Assembly (NCBI GenBank): GCA_964276095.1 | Contig: CAXYDR010000002.1 | Location: 124,001 to 188,000 of the forward strand | Length of the DNA stretch: 64,000 nucleotides | Direction of reading: 5' to 3' | Source: GCA-2733415 sp964276095 | GTDB lineage: Bacteria; Bacteroidota; Bacteroidia; Flavobacteriales; Flavobacteriaceae | Shown here: piece by piece, positions 51,976 through 61,773 of the stretch | Layout: each line of letters starts with the position of its first letter | How positions within the stretch are numbered: position 1 is the stretch's first letter | Notes under the pieces: generated by a model | Databases searched by the model: none | Seen by the model: the letters and a program-made list of their open reading frames with translations, nothing else | Told to the model about the DNA's origin: nothing | Made by a program: the position numbers and the translations under genes

Positions 51976-54009
51976 CTAATATTTTATAATTTCAAACTCA
52001 CTACGTCTATTTAACTGATGCTCTTCATCAGTACAGTCCATCATTGGGCATGAAACAATTGGCTGAAATTCTCCAAAACCAGCAAACGTAAAGCGTCTAG
52101 CATTAATGTATACTTCCAACGCTAAATAGTTTCTGGTAGATTCTGCTCGTCGTTCAGACAATATCTGATTATAACGCGCTGTACCTCTACTATCCGTATG
52201 CGAACTTATTTTTAAATGAATGTTAGGATAACGTTCTAATTTTTTTGCCAATTCGTTCAATACTAATCTAGAATCTTTTCGGATATTCCACATATCAAAA
52301 TCGAAATAAATAGGCTCTAAATCAAAAAACAATTTACCATCTTTCTCTACAATTGGAGGCCCGTCAGTATCAGTAAGCATCTTAAAACGTTCCGGATCTT
52401 TTTCTTTTAAATCCTTAGTAATGTTTTTTTCTGCCATTAACACCTCTAACGGATCCAATGGAGGAGGCGGTGGTGGAGGTGGGATTTTTGTTAAATAAAG
52501 TATATGTGTTTGATCTTGTTCCTCAAACACTTTCACTACTAACTCTCCTGATTTATACAACTCATTATCAGATTTTAAATGATAATTCCCAGCCAATAGA
52601 TTTACATTAAAACTAGCAATAGAATCTAAGGTATTTACATATATTTCTTTTCCTACTTTATCTATTAAAACAACGTTTGAATTAAGAACATACGCTTCCG
52701 TTTCAATATCTCTAATTTCAAATGTATTAATATATTCTCTTATAAATATTTCTCCTGTTTGTTTAAAACTATAAATATCATCGTTCTTTTTTCTATTAGA
52801 GGAAAAGAAGCCTTCCTTTTCATTAAAATAATTCAAGTTAAAATCGTCGTATCTTGAATTTACAGGAACTCCTATATTAATTGGTTTTGTAAATTCTCCT
52901 TTTATTTTTTCAGACACAAATACATCTAACATTCCTAAACCTAAATGCCCATTAGATGAGAAAAACAAATTTCCTTTTTCTGATACAAACGGAAAATGCT
53001 CACGATTAGGCGTATTAATAGTCTCTCCTAGATTTACCAGTTCTCCATAAGAAGCATCTGACTTTACAGCTATTTCATATAAATCAAAACTACCAAAGCC
53101 TCCAGTTTGATTGGACGATATATATAGTTTTTTACCCTCCGAACTTAATGTTGGATGTTGATATGAGAATCCGTTTATACAAAATGGCAACTTCTCTAAA
53201 CCTCCCCAAACTCCATTTGTTTTGGTTGATTTATATAAATGAATATTATTACTCCTCTTTTCATTAAATACCTTTTTGCCTTGATCTGTATTACTTCTTG
53301 AAACATAAATTGTATTTCCATCTTTAGAAAAACAAAAATTACCTTCATGTAACTTTGAGTTAATTGTTGCTGGTAATACAGCTAAAGTTCCTACACTATC
53401 CAACTTCTCATTTACCTTAACTGCGTAAATATCTAAGAATGGTTGATGTGTCCATTTATACTTTTTCCCTAATAACTGTTTATTATCTCTATCAGAAGTA
53501 AAATACACACTGTCTTGAAGTTTTACAGCTCCAAAGTCTGATGCTTCAGAATTAAAGTTTGCTTTCTTTACTGTATAATCCGGGTTCTTTAATTTAAACT
53601 CTTCAATCGTTTCAATAGATTTTGGTTTATCTAAATTCAACGTCAAATTCTCTTTATATAATTTAAAGTAATCTAACCCAGTTTCATAATCTCCTAGAGC
53701 TGATAATACTTGATATAATTTAAAATTATATATGTTCTCATAGCTTTTATCCTTTTCGCTATACTTTCCTTTTACAAATTGTTTTAAATACCGAGATGCT
53801 TCTCTATATTGAAACGTGTTGTAATAACATACTGATAAATTTTCTAGGGCTTTTTTATGTCGTTGCTCCCCTAACTCTTCTTCGTAATATTTTGCTGCAT
53901 TGGTGTAGTCTCCTTTTTCAAAAAAACGATCAGCTCTTGTTTTTCTTTGTGCTAGTGTTGTTTGAATCATCAACAAGACTAGTATTACTACTATATTTTT
54001 TATCTTCAT
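51976..54009 (-). CDS. OmpA family protein with TPR and PD40 repeats
   Basis: 677 residues from ATG 54009, which gives signal peptide MKIKNIVVILVLLMIQTTLAQ. It has TPR-like helices at about 25-130 (ADRFFEKGDYTNAAKYYEEEL). WD40-like PD40 repeats follow at about 170-430 (YFTSDRDN, YVSRSNTD, YISSNQTGGFGSFDLYEI, FFSSNGHLGLGMLDVFV). A carboxypeptidase-regulatory-like segment comes next, then a run of eight prolines. The C-terminal OmpA domain (about 560-677) has YFDFDMWNIRKDS and HTDSRGTARYNQILSERRA for peptidoglycan binding. The architecture is like PorE, the T9SS component that tethers to peptidoglycan. It is the last gene of an operon with a PorP/SprF protein and a type B cargo. Confidence 0.93.
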   Translation of the reverse strand: MKIKNIVVILVLLMIQTTLAQRKTRADRFFEKGDYTNAAKYYEEELGEQRHKKALENLSVCYYNTFQYREASRYLKQFVKGKYSEKDKSYENIYNFKLYQVLSALGDYETGLDYFKLYKENLTLNLDKPKSIETIEEFKLKNPDYTVKKANFNSEASDFGAVKLQDSVYFTSDRDNKQLLGKKYKWTHQPFLDIYAVKVNEKLDSVGTLAVLPATINSKLHEGNFCFSKDGNTIYVSRSNTDQGKKVFNEKRSNNIHLYKSTKTNGVWGGLEKLPFCINGFSYQHPTLSSEGKKLYISSNQTGGFGSFDLYEIAVKSDASYGELVNLGETINTPNREHFPFVSEKGNLFFSSNGHLGLGMLDVFVSEKIKGEFTKPINIGVPVNSRYDDFNLNYFNEKEGFFSSNRKKNDDIYSFKQTGEIFIREYINTFEIRDIETEAYVLNSNVVLIDKVGKEIYVNTLDSIASFNVNLLAGNYHLKSDNELYKSGELVVKVFEEQDQTHILYLTKIPPPPPPPPLDPLEVLMAEKNITKDLKEKDPERFKMLTDTDGPPIVEKDGKLFFDLEPIYFDFDMWNIRKDSRLVLNELAKKLERYPNIHLKISSHTDSRGTARYNQILSERRAESTRNYLALEVYINARRFTFAGFGEFQPIVSCPMMDCTDEEHQLNRRSEFEIIKY

Positions 54010-54010
54010 T

Positions 54011-54922
54011 TTAATAAAATCTTGGTGAATCATATTTTTTACTAAGCCCTAAAACATCAAATGTGTATAACAAAACAAACTCATGACTTCCATCATTAAA
54101 GTCATTCAAATTACTTGTATTAAAGTCATAAGCATATCCTAATCGCAAGTCTGGAGTTACATGAAAACCTAATAAACCTGCAACAGCATCCTGATAGCGA
54201 TACGAAACTCCTACTTCAAATTTATTATATAATAATGTATTTGCAGATATATCAAACGATAACGGAGCTCCATTTACATGTTTAACTACAGTTGATGGTT
54301 TTAACTTAATATTGTCATTAATTGTGAACACATAACCCGCTATTAAAAACACATGTGGTTTGTTTGTGTATACAGTTTCTGTATTATTGCTTACATCACT
54401 AGGTATTAAATTAGGAGATGATAATCCTAAATAGTATTGTTTTTTAAATAGAAAAGCTCCAGCACCTACATTGAATAATGTTTTTTTACTGTTCTGAAAA
54501 GCAGGGTCTGAACTTAAACTTGATTCTGAAAAATCAAAACTTAATTGTCCTAAACCTAGCTTCATTCCGAAAGATATATTTAAATCTTCCTTTAGTTTTA
54601 TTTTATAAGCAGCATCAACATTAAATACATTTTCTTGTAGATTTCCTTTACTTCCTATTTTATCATTTAAATAATTCACACTTAATTCAATACGTTCACT
54701 CAACGGAATATGCGCAAATACATTTGCTGTTTTAGGAGCCCCCTCTATACCAACCCATTGCGTTCGATATAAACTTCCTACTTTTATTAATCCAGGTTCA
54801 TTGATCATGTATCCTGGGTTTACTGTACTCATATTATACATGTATTGTGTATAATGTGGTTCTTGTTGTGCGTATATAGAAAAACTACATAATACAACTA
54901 TGATTAAAAATTTAACTTTCAT
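54011..54922 (-). CDS. PorP/SprF family outer-membrane protein
   Basis: A 303-residue beta-barrel protein with signal peptide MKVKFLIIVVLCSFSIYA. The N-terminal QEPHYTQYMYNMSTVNPGY is the hallmark of the PorP/SprF family, and the C-terminus is beta-rich and ends ...YTFDVLGLSKKYDSPRFY. SprF-like proteins are needed to secrete or anchor the specific large type B cargo encoded beside them. Here the cargo gene is 15 bases upstream, so this barrel is probably its dedicated partner. Confidence 0.93.
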   Translation of the reverse strand: MKVKFLIIVVLCSFSIYAQQEPHYTQYMYNMSTVNPGYMINEPGLIKVGSLYRTQWVGIEGAPKTANVFAHIPLSERIELSVNYLNDKIGSKGNLQENVFNVDAAYKIKLKEDLNISFGMKLGLGQLSFDFSESSLSSDPAFQNSKKTLFNVGAGAFLFKKQYYLGLSSPNLIPSDVSNNTETVYTNKPHVFLIAGYVFTINDNIKLKPSTVVKHVNGAPLSFDISANTLLYNKFEVGVSYRYQDAVAGLLGFHVTPDLRLGYAYDFNTSNLNDFNDGSHEFVLLYTFDVLGLSKKYDSPRFY

Positions 54923-54937
54923 CTTGTAATTAGTTAG

Positions 54938-57900
54938 TTATCTACTTAAATAAAAATCTCCTTGGAAAGGTTCTGTTACATCATCATTTGGATTGAATAC
55001 ATAAAAGTATACCCCTGTAGGCAACTTTTCTCCTAGTGTTAGAGATACATTTCCAGATCCATCAAATGGATTTGTATTAATGTTCCCTTTATAAACTATA
55101 GTTCCGTACCTATTAAAGATTTGGATTTCAAAATTTGGATATGCTAGGGGTAAACCTCCAATATCAAGTGTGTCATTTTCACCATCATTATTATCGGAAA
55201 CTCCATCAGCAACACCATCATCGCAATTAGCGTTACTTAATGGTAATAATGTTACTATTACTTGTACTCTACCGGATTCGCATCCGCTTGAATCTACTGC
55301 TGAGACAAAATAATCTTCTGCATTTATCAATAACAAGTCATCAGCTAATGCTATAGTAGAAGTTGCTGTATCATACCAATTATGATCTTCTGCATTGAGG
55401 ATTAATAAATTTGATACCGTTGCTCCTAGATTAACACAAAAAAATTGATTTATAACATCTGGAGGTAGTACTGTTAAAACTGTTACCGATAAACTAGCTG
55501 TGTCAGAATTACAAATAGCTGTTGCTGGCAATTCATATGTAAAGTTATATGTCCCTGCTAGTAAACCAGAAACATCAAAGACATTACCTGTTAACATACC
55601 AGTAGCGTCAAGATCGTAAAATATTCCACCACCATCTGCCATAGGATCTATTAATGTATTTAAGTCTATTACGCCATCAGACTGGCATACTGTTTCTGTT
55701 TGATCAGAACCTGCTTCTGGAGCTGGATTAATTGTTAAATTAACTGAAACTTGAGCAGAAGGGCAACTTCCATTTACTGGGACTGTGTACACGTAATTAC
55801 CACTTATGTTAACAGCAGGATTAATCATTGCTGAATTTGTTGCAGTTGTATAAGCTCCAGGACCAGTCCATGTACCAGACGTATTAGGACTTCCTGTTAA
55901 TGAATTAAATAAATCTATTACATTTCCATCACTACAAACTACTACTGGCATAGCTGTCCCTGGATTAAGAGATGTTTCAATAGTAAGTGTTATTGTTGAT
56001 ATTTGTAGGTTACATGCTACGTTACCCTGTATTTGATATTCAAAATAATAGGTTCCAGCAGTTAAATTCGTAACAGTTACTACACTACCCGATAACATAC
56101 CTGTTCCACTTACGTCAACAAAAGTTCCTCCCGTATCCGCAGTAGAATCAATTAATAACAATAAATCTACTGTATTTACCGTACTACATATTAATGGAGG
56201 CATTTGATCAGCTCCTGTATTTGGCGCTTCATAGATTGTTACATAGAAAGTTGTACTTGCTTCAGGACAAGTTCCGTTTACAGGAACAGTATACGTATAA
56301 TCTCCTGAATCCGCTACCGCAGTGTCTATTGTTCCTAAATTATTAGAAAAAGTGTATCCATTTGGTCCCGTCCAAGTTCCGTTGTTATCAGGATTCCAAC
56401 TTAGTAAATCGAATAAATTTACTGACCCATTATTTGTACAAAGATCTTGTGGTGTTCCCACTCCAGGATCATTAGGTTCATAAACAGTAAATGATAAGGT
56501 TGCTTCGTCTGGACATCCGTCAGGTATTGGCAACAATGTATCAGTATTATATATAAAATTGAAAGTTTGTTGACCGTTTATTGTTGGCAGAGTATACGGG
56601 TTAATTATTACTAGCCCTGTATCTGTATTCGTCCATGTACCTAGTGGGCCAACATAAATTGGGTCATCAATACCATTCATTTCTAATAATGATATTAAAT
56701 CTATTGGGATTGGTTGATTACTAGCATCTAAATATTCAGTTTCACAGAACTCTAAAATCCCTGTATCTTCACCAGCATAGTTTTTAGGATGAATCACAAT
56801 TGTTACTTCTGCATGTAATGAATCACATGGATTAACTGAACATTCTGAAAAAGAAGTACAATGATCTCCATCAGCTATAAAATTTTCTGAACAAAACCCA
56901 TCATTTCTACAATTTACTCTTGAGAGAACGGTATATTGAAAAACATACGTTCCAGGCTCTGCATTTTGTAAATCTACATTTCCAAAATGAGAGTACCCAG
57001 GAGATGGAACACATAAATCTAACGAATTATTGGTTACCAACCCTAAAGAAGATGGTCCACTTTCTAAAGTCCAATCCGTACAAGAGTTACTATCATATTC
57101 ATACAGAACACCATTTTCTGTAGTGAATTCTAATAAATCATATAAATTTAATGATGTTGGCAAAACATCTGTTTCGCAATACTCTACAGGAGTTATTTGA
57201 GAAAAGGGTCTTAAAGCCTCATATATTTTAAACCTAACAGTGGATACCGCATCTGAACAAACTCCAGAACGTTGCCCTACAGTATATGGAAATTCTAATT
57301 CAACACAACCAAATCTGGGATTTGCAGCCATAATTTGATCATATACATCTTTAATATTAATTTGAGAATCTCCTGGAGAGGTTACTTGTCCATAAGGGTC
57401 ACTAGTTCCCCAAACTCCTTCTGTATCTTCATACCACAAATAAGCGTCGTCTGTAAGGTTTAAATCGCCATTATAAGCTCCATTCATAATTTCATCTTCA
57501 CAGATTTTAGTACTTGAAGCATACCCTGAAAAAACCTGTCTTACTACTGAAATATTCACTCTAGTTTCTACTTCAATAAAACAAGGCGCAACTCCTGGAA
57601 CCCTATATATCAATTCAAAAGTTTCTTCATCTACTAAAGGAGGTCCTGATTGATAAGGAATCGTCACATATAAATTAGACCCTATTACATCGATAAAATT
57701 TGGACTAAACCCCTCATAAACCCACTCGCCATTAGCATGTGCGCTTGGTAAGGAAACTAAAGCTTCAAATAAATCTATATCGGGAGATGGACTGTCTTCA
57801 CACTCGTCTTCTGGAGTAGAACCTTGATCACAAACTTCGACATTAATGTTACTAATCCCGAAAGGAGGCAAAGCATAACCTGAAAAAGCTCCTAAGTGTA

Positions 57901-58270
57901 TTTGAATTGTTATAACTGGGTCAGTTCCGCAAGTAGAATTATATAACTCAAACTCATAATAATCAATCGGTTCTGTTGCAGGGTCAGACTCTACAGTGGA
58001 ATTATCTAAATCCCATATATATAAATCCCCAATAGTCTCATTTAACGCAAAATTAAAACCTGGATCAAACCAAGTTCCAATTGGTAGTGTATTTCCTGTT
58101 TGGTTAGTATATTCTTGATATAAATTAATAATTCCGTCTGGAACTCCATCATTATTAATGTCAATTTGCGTCATATCACAAATGACAATTGTTTCCGTTT
58201 GTCCACATTGTGCAGATAGCTTTATAGTAACAAAACATGCTACTATAAAAAGTAATAATTTTTTCCCCAA
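54938..58270 (-). CDS. T9SS type B sorted adhesin-like protein with repeats
   Basis: A 1,110-residue secreted protein. The start is TTG 58270, since an in-frame stop lies two codons upstream and the signal peptide GKKLLLFIVACFVTIKLSAQ begins at once. The C-terminus matches the gliding motility-associated type B domain (ANCDDGVADGVSD, FEIQIFNRYGTIVYKGN, LPTGVYFYVF, FQGDFYLSR). About residues 605-945 hold alternating repeats of two kinds: GTWTGP...YVYTVPVNGSCP, and GTGMLSG...AGTYYFEYQ. The rest is immunoglobulin-like, Cys-containing and Asp/Asn-rich. Likely a surface adhesin. It is the first gene of the SprF-like/OmpA operon. Confidence 0.92.
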   Translation of the reverse strand: MGKKLLLFIVACFVTIKLSAQCGQTETIVICDMTQIDINNDGVPDGIINLYQEYTNQTGNTLPIGTWFDPGFNFALNETIGDLYIWDLDNSTVESDPATEPIDYYEFELYNSTCGTDPVITIQIHLGAFSGYALPPFGISNINVEVCDQGSTPEDECEDSPSPDIDLFEALVSLPSAHANGEWVYEGFSPNFIDVIGSNLYVTIPYQSGPPLVDEETFELIYRVPGVAPCFIEVETRVNISVVRQVFSGYASSTKICEDEIMNGAYNGDLNLTDDAYLWYEDTEGVWGTSDPYGQVTSPGDSQINIKDVYDQIMAANPRFGCVELEFPYTVGQRSGVCSDAVSTVRFKIYEALRPFSQITPVEYCETDVLPTSLNLYDLLEFTTENGVLYEYDSNSCTDWTLESGPSSLGLVTNNSLDLCVPSPGYSHFGNVDLQNAEPGTYVFQYTVLSRVNCRNDGFCSENFIADGDHCTSFSECSVNPCDSLHAEVTIVIHPKNYAGEDTGILEFCETEYLDASNQPIPIDLISLLEMNGIDDPIYVGPLGTWTNTDTGLVIINPYTLPTINGQQTFNFIYNTDTLLPIPDGCPDEATLSFTVYEPNDPGVGTPQDLCTNNGSVNLFDLLSWNPDNNGTWTGPNGYTFSNNLGTIDTAVADSGDYTYTVPVNGTCPEASTTFYVTIYEAPNTGADQMPPLICSTVNTVDLLLLIDSTADTGGTFVDVSGTGMLSGSVVTVTNLTAGTYYFEYQIQGNVACNLQISTITLTIETSLNPGTAMPVVVCSDGNVIDLFNSLTGSPNTSGTWTGPGAYTTATNSAMINPAVNISGNYVYTVPVNGSCPSAQVSVNLTINPAPEAGSDQTETVCQSDGVIDLNTLIDPMADGGGIFYDLDATGMLTGNVFDVSGLLAGTYNFTYELPATAICNSDTASLSVTVLTVLPPDVINQFFCVNLGATVSNLLILNAEDHNWYDTATSTIALADDLLLINAEDYFVSAVDSSGCESGRVQVIVTLLPLSNANCDDGVADGVSDNNDGENDTLDIGGLPLAYPNFEIQIFNRYGTIVYKGNINTNPFDGSGNVSLTLGEKLPTGVYFYVFNPNDDVTEPFQGDFYLSR

Positions 58271-58296
58271 AGCTTATATTTATTTTTAAAAGTATT

Positions 58297-58304
58297 CAAA
58301 TATA
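58297..58304 (-). promoter_or_regulatory. -7 element of the type B adhesin operon
   Basis: Reads TATATTTG on the minus strand, 26 bases before the TTG start. Confidence 0.45.
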
Positions 58305-58381
58305 TAGTTTTTTTAAAAACTACATATATATTGGTCAATTAGTTAGTATTTAATGCTTCACAAAAAATTCATTTGCAACAA

Positions 58382-59068
58382 TCATGGTGTTGTACTAGAC
58401 ACCTCTAGGGCTTTCCCATTATAAAATTTATTTCCTGTTAATGAAAAATCATAAATATAATTTGCCATTTCAACAGCTTTAAGAGGTGCTTCATAACCAG
58501 GAAAAGCTTCTTCTAACATTTCGGTTTGCACTGCTCCCAGAGCTAATACATTGAAAGCTATTTGTTGCTCTTTATATTCTTCTGCTAATACTTCCGACAA
58601 CGTAATCACAGCTCCTTTACTTGAACTGTATGCTGCTAAACCAGGAAATTTCATTGAGCCTTGAATACCTCCCATTGAGCTCACGGTAACCACATGGCTT
58701 CCTGAATTCATAAAAGGGAGTACTGTTTTTGTTAACTCAGCCACTCCAAACACATTTACTTGGTATACTTTTAACCAATCCTGTTGCGTTATTGTCTCAA
58801 ATGGCTTATTCACCAATAGCCCCGCATTATTAATTAGAATATCAACTTTGTTTTTCCACTTTTCAGAAACAAAATCAGAAACTTTTTTATAATCGCTTTC
58901 GTTTGATAAATCGAATGATAACGCAGTAACGTTTTTCAAATTCAAACTTGCTATTGGAGTATTATTTCTTGATAAACTAAGTATTTGATGGCCAGCTTTG
59001 GAAAATATCTTTACTAGTTCAAACCCAATACCTCTACTAGTTCCTGTAATTATTATATTTTTAGTCAT
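58382..59068 (-). CDS. short-chain dehydrogenase/reductase
   Basis: A 228-residue classical SDR. The cofactor motif is ITGTSRGIGFELV, NNAG follows (LINNAGLLVNKPF), and the active site has SSMGG (Ser) and YSSSK (Tyr and Lys). The substrate is unknown. Its start overlaps the end of the M28 peptidase gene by 8 bases, so the two are coupled. Confidence 0.93.
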   Translation of the reverse strand: MTKNIIITGTSRGIGFELVKIFSKAGHQILSLSRNNTPIASLNLKNVTALSFDLSNESDYKKVSDFVSEKWKNKVDILINNAGLLVNKPFETITQQDWLKVYQVNVFGVAELTKTVLPFMNSGSHVVTVSSMGGIQGSMKFPGLAAYSSSKGAVITLSEVLAEEYKEQQIAFNVLALGAVQTEMLEEAFPGYEAPLKAVEMANYIYDFSLTGNKFYNGKALEVSSTTP

Positions 59069-60101
59069 TTAATTTAATTTCATTTGGAGCAGAATTTACT
59101 ACTTTTTCTATCGCTGGCAAATATGTATTTACAAAACTAGCCATGTGGTTAAAATCTAACTTATCAATTTCATCATCTACATGATGATAATAATCAAAAT
59201 TTGTAAAGTCAAATGTGCAGAAAGTCTGTGCTGGAATATTAAACTCCGAATAGAACGGGTAATTATCTGATCTTGAGAATAATTGATATTCCTTAGCTTC
59301 TGGCAAATAACCTACTAAACTGGCATTTGCATATGCATTCATTTTTTCTGCTAAATTGGATTTATGATACCCAGTGACATATGCAGTATAATCTTTTTCC
59401 AATGGCACACCTATCATTTCAAAATTTAACATTGCATATACATTTCTATCCGCTTCTTTCATTTGTTTTGCCAAATGCTTTGACCCTAACAAGCCTTTTT
59501 CTTCTGCTGCAAATAGCACAAATACGATACTACGTTTATTACTTTTCACTTTAGCAAAATATTTTGCCATTTGCATTACTGCTGCAGTACCAGCAGCGTT
59601 GTCATTAGCTCCATTAGCAATAACATCATCACCTACTTGTTTTCCTTTCCCTATATGGTCATAATGCGCACCAATAACTACATATTCATCTCGTAAAACT
59701 GGATCAGTTCCTTCTAACAAACCTATTACATTAAATGCTTCTTTTCCGTTAACATCAAACACATCTCTATAAGTACAATAATATGGCCCTACCTCATTCG
59801 TTTTTAAATAATCAGCTATATAATTTGCTGCTTTTTCAATCCCGTCACTTCCCGTATCTCGTCCAGCTAAAGCATCAGATGCTAAATAGGAAACAATCGT
59901 TTTCATGGCATTTGCCGAAACCTCACTATTTTCTCCATGGTTACGAACTGTGGAAGTATTCTCCGCTACTTCAGTTTCATCTATTACTTCAGTTTGAGTT
60001 GGAGCTTCATCAGGTTTACCTGAATTACCATCGGTAGCTTTTGTTGAACTACAAGCTATCATGCTTACCAATATTCCTAATACTAATATTTTCTTTAACA
60101 T
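59061..60101 (-). CDS. M28 family metallopeptidase lipoprotein
   Basis: A 346-residue protein. Signal peptide and lipobox LVSMIAC give a lipidated Cys17. The M28 zinc aminopeptidase domain (about 60-340) has IGAHYDHIG, GANDNAAGTAAV, FAAEEKGLLGS, YPFYSEFNIPAQTF and YYHHVDDEIDKL, supplying the two-zinc ligands and the catalytic Glu. It is probably a periplasmic or outer-membrane aminopeptidase. It is followed by an overlapping SDR gene and separated from aceF by a terminator. Confidence 0.92.
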   Translation of the reverse strand: MLKKILVLGILVSMIACSSTKATDGNSGKPDEAPTQTEVIDETEVAENTSTVRNHGENSEVSANAMKTIVSYLASDALAGRDTGSDGIEKAANYIADYLKTNEVGPYYCTYRDVFDVNGKEAFNVIGLLEGTDPVLRDEYVVIGAHYDHIGKGKQVGDDVIANGANDNAAGTAAVMQMAKYFAKVKSNKRSIVFVLFAAEEKGLLGSKHLAKQMKEADRNVYAMLNFEMIGVPLEKDYTAYVTGYHKSNLAEKMNAYANASLVGYLPEAKEYQLFSRSDNYPFYSEFNIPAQTFCTFDFTNFDYYHHVDDEIDKLDFNHMASFVNTYLPAIEKVVNSAPNEIKLND

Positions 60102-60127
60102 TGATTTTATTTTTTCTAAAGATAAAA

Positions 60128-60157
60128 AAATCCCGCTTCAAAATTGAAACGGGATTT
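60128..60157 (-). terminator. aceF terminator
   Basis: Stem AAATCCCGcTTCAA/TTGAAaCGGGATTT with one mismatch and a T-run on the minus strand, 27 bases after aceF. Confidence 0.85.
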
Positions 60158-60183
60158 ATAATATGTGATTTATATAAATTTAT

Positions 60184-61770
60184 TTATACTAACATCGTTA
60201 CAGGATTCTCAATAAACCCTTTTAAGGTTTGTAAAAATTGAGCTCCAGTTGCTCCATCAACAGTTCTGTGATCACAAGCTAAAGTCAATTTCATTGTGTT
60301 TCCAACTGCTAACTGACCATCTTTTACAACTGGTTTTTCAACTATTGCTCCTACTGAAAGGATTGCTGAGTTAGGTTGATTAATTATTGACGTAAAACTC
60401 TCTATACCAAACATTCCTAAATTAGAAATTGTAAACGTACTTCCATCCATTTCTTGAGGAGTCAATTTCTTTTGTCTTGCTCTAACCGCATAATCCTTTA
60501 CTTCAGCTCCAATTTGAGGTAATGATTTTTCGTTAGTAAATTCCACTACAGGAACTACTAACCCATCTGCTACTGCAACAGCAACTCCTACATGTACGTG
60601 ATGATTTAACTGAATACGATCATCAAACCATTGAGAGTTTACTTGTGGATGTTGTTTTAATGCTAAAGCAGACGCCTTAACAATGATATCATTGAAAGAT
60701 ATTTTAATTTCAGGAAGTGTATTGAATTGCTTTCTAAAGGCAATTGCATTTTCCATATCAAACTCAACATTTAAATAGTAATGAGGTGCAGTAAATTTAG
60801 ATTCTCCTAATCTACGTGCTATTACTTTACGCATTTGAGAATTAGAAATATCTTCAGTTTTCTCTTCACCAGAAGGAACAAAAACACCAACATTAGCACC
60901 ACTAGAAGCAGGCTGATAATTTTCGATATCTTTTTTAATTATTCGTCCATTCTCTCCAGAACCTGAAACTTTGCTTAAAGTTATTCCTTTATCTTCAGCC
61001 ATCTTTTTAGCTAAAGGAGAAACAAATATCCTTTCTGTACTAGTTGAAGCTTTCTTTTCAACTTTATTTTTCTCTGTTTTAACTATAGCAACAGGTTTTG
61101 ACACCTCTACTTTAGCCGTTTCCTTTTTAGGAGCTTCTTCTGCTTTTGCATAATTAGCTGCAAGATTAGCAACATCAGTACCTTTTGGACCAATAATAGC
61201 TAAAACACTATCAACAGGAGCTGCTTCACCTTCTTGAAGACCAACATATAATAATGTTCCTTCATTAAAAGATTCAAACTCCATTGTAGCTTTATCAGTT
61301 TCAATTTCGGCAAGAATATCACCTTCTTTAACTGCATCTCCAACGTTCTTTAACCATGTTGCCACAGTTCCTTCCGTCATTGTATCACTTAAACGAGGCA
61401 TAGTTACTACTATAACTCCTTCTGGAATCTCAACCGAATTTGATGTTACTTCTTTTGACTCTGAAGAATCAACTGCAACTTCTTCCTTTACTTCAGAAGA
61501 ACCACCTGTAATTAACGCAGATATATCTTCTCCTTTTTCTCCAATAATTGCCAATAAAGAATCAACAGGAGCAGTTTCTCCTTCTTGAATCCCTACGTAC
61601 AATAAAGTTCCTTCATTAAATGATTCGAACTCCATTGTTGCTTTATCAGTTTCAATTTCAGCAAGAATATCTCCTTCTTCAATTTTATCACCAACATTTT
61701 TTAACCAAGTTGATACCACTCCTTCTGTCATGGTATCACTTAAACGGGGCATGTTAACTACTATTGCCAT
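60184..61770 (-). CDS. aceF: pyruvate dehydrogenase E2, dihydrolipoamide acetyltransferase
   Basis: A 528-residue enzyme that transfers the acetyl group to CoA in the pyruvate dehydrogenase complex. It has two nearly identical lipoyl domains, each with ETDKATMEFESF (lipoylated Lys at about 43 and 165). The E3/E1-binding domain (FVSPLAKKMAEDKGITL, about 250-285) follows. The catalytic domain (about 305-528) ends with DHRTVDGATGAQFL, which carries the catalytic His and Asp. It lies 3 bases downstream of pdhA, so they form an operon. Confidence 0.97.
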   Translation of the reverse strand: MAIVVNMPRLSDTMTEGVVSTWLKNVGDKIEEGDILAEIETDKATMEFESFNEGTLLYVGIQEGETAPVDSLLAIIGEKGEDISALITGGSSEVKEEVAVDSSESKEVTSNSVEIPEGVIVVTMPRLSDTMTEGTVATWLKNVGDAVKEGDILAEIETDKATMEFESFNEGTLLYVGLQEGEAAPVDSVLAIIGPKGTDVANLAANYAKAEEAPKKETAKVEVSKPVAIVKTEKNKVEKKASTSTERIFVSPLAKKMAEDKGITLSKVSGSGENGRIIKKDIENYQPASSGANVGVFVPSGEEKTEDISNSQMRKVIARRLGESKFTAPHYYLNVEFDMENAIAFRKQFNTLPEIKISFNDIIVKASALALKQHPQVNSQWFDDRIQLNHHVHVGVAVAVADGLVVPVVEFTNEKSLPQIGAEVKDYAVRARQKKLTPQEMDGSTFTISNLGMFGIESFTSIINQPNSAILSVGAIVEKPVVKDGQLAVGNTMKLTLACDHRTVDGATGAQFLQTLKGFIENPVTMLV

Positions 61771-61773
61771 TGC

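Noticed and set aside
52457..52490. Repeat of CCX codons in the OmpA gene as a possible repeat locus
   Set aside because: It is a short proline linker common in OmpA-type proteins and is better read as a flexible spacer.
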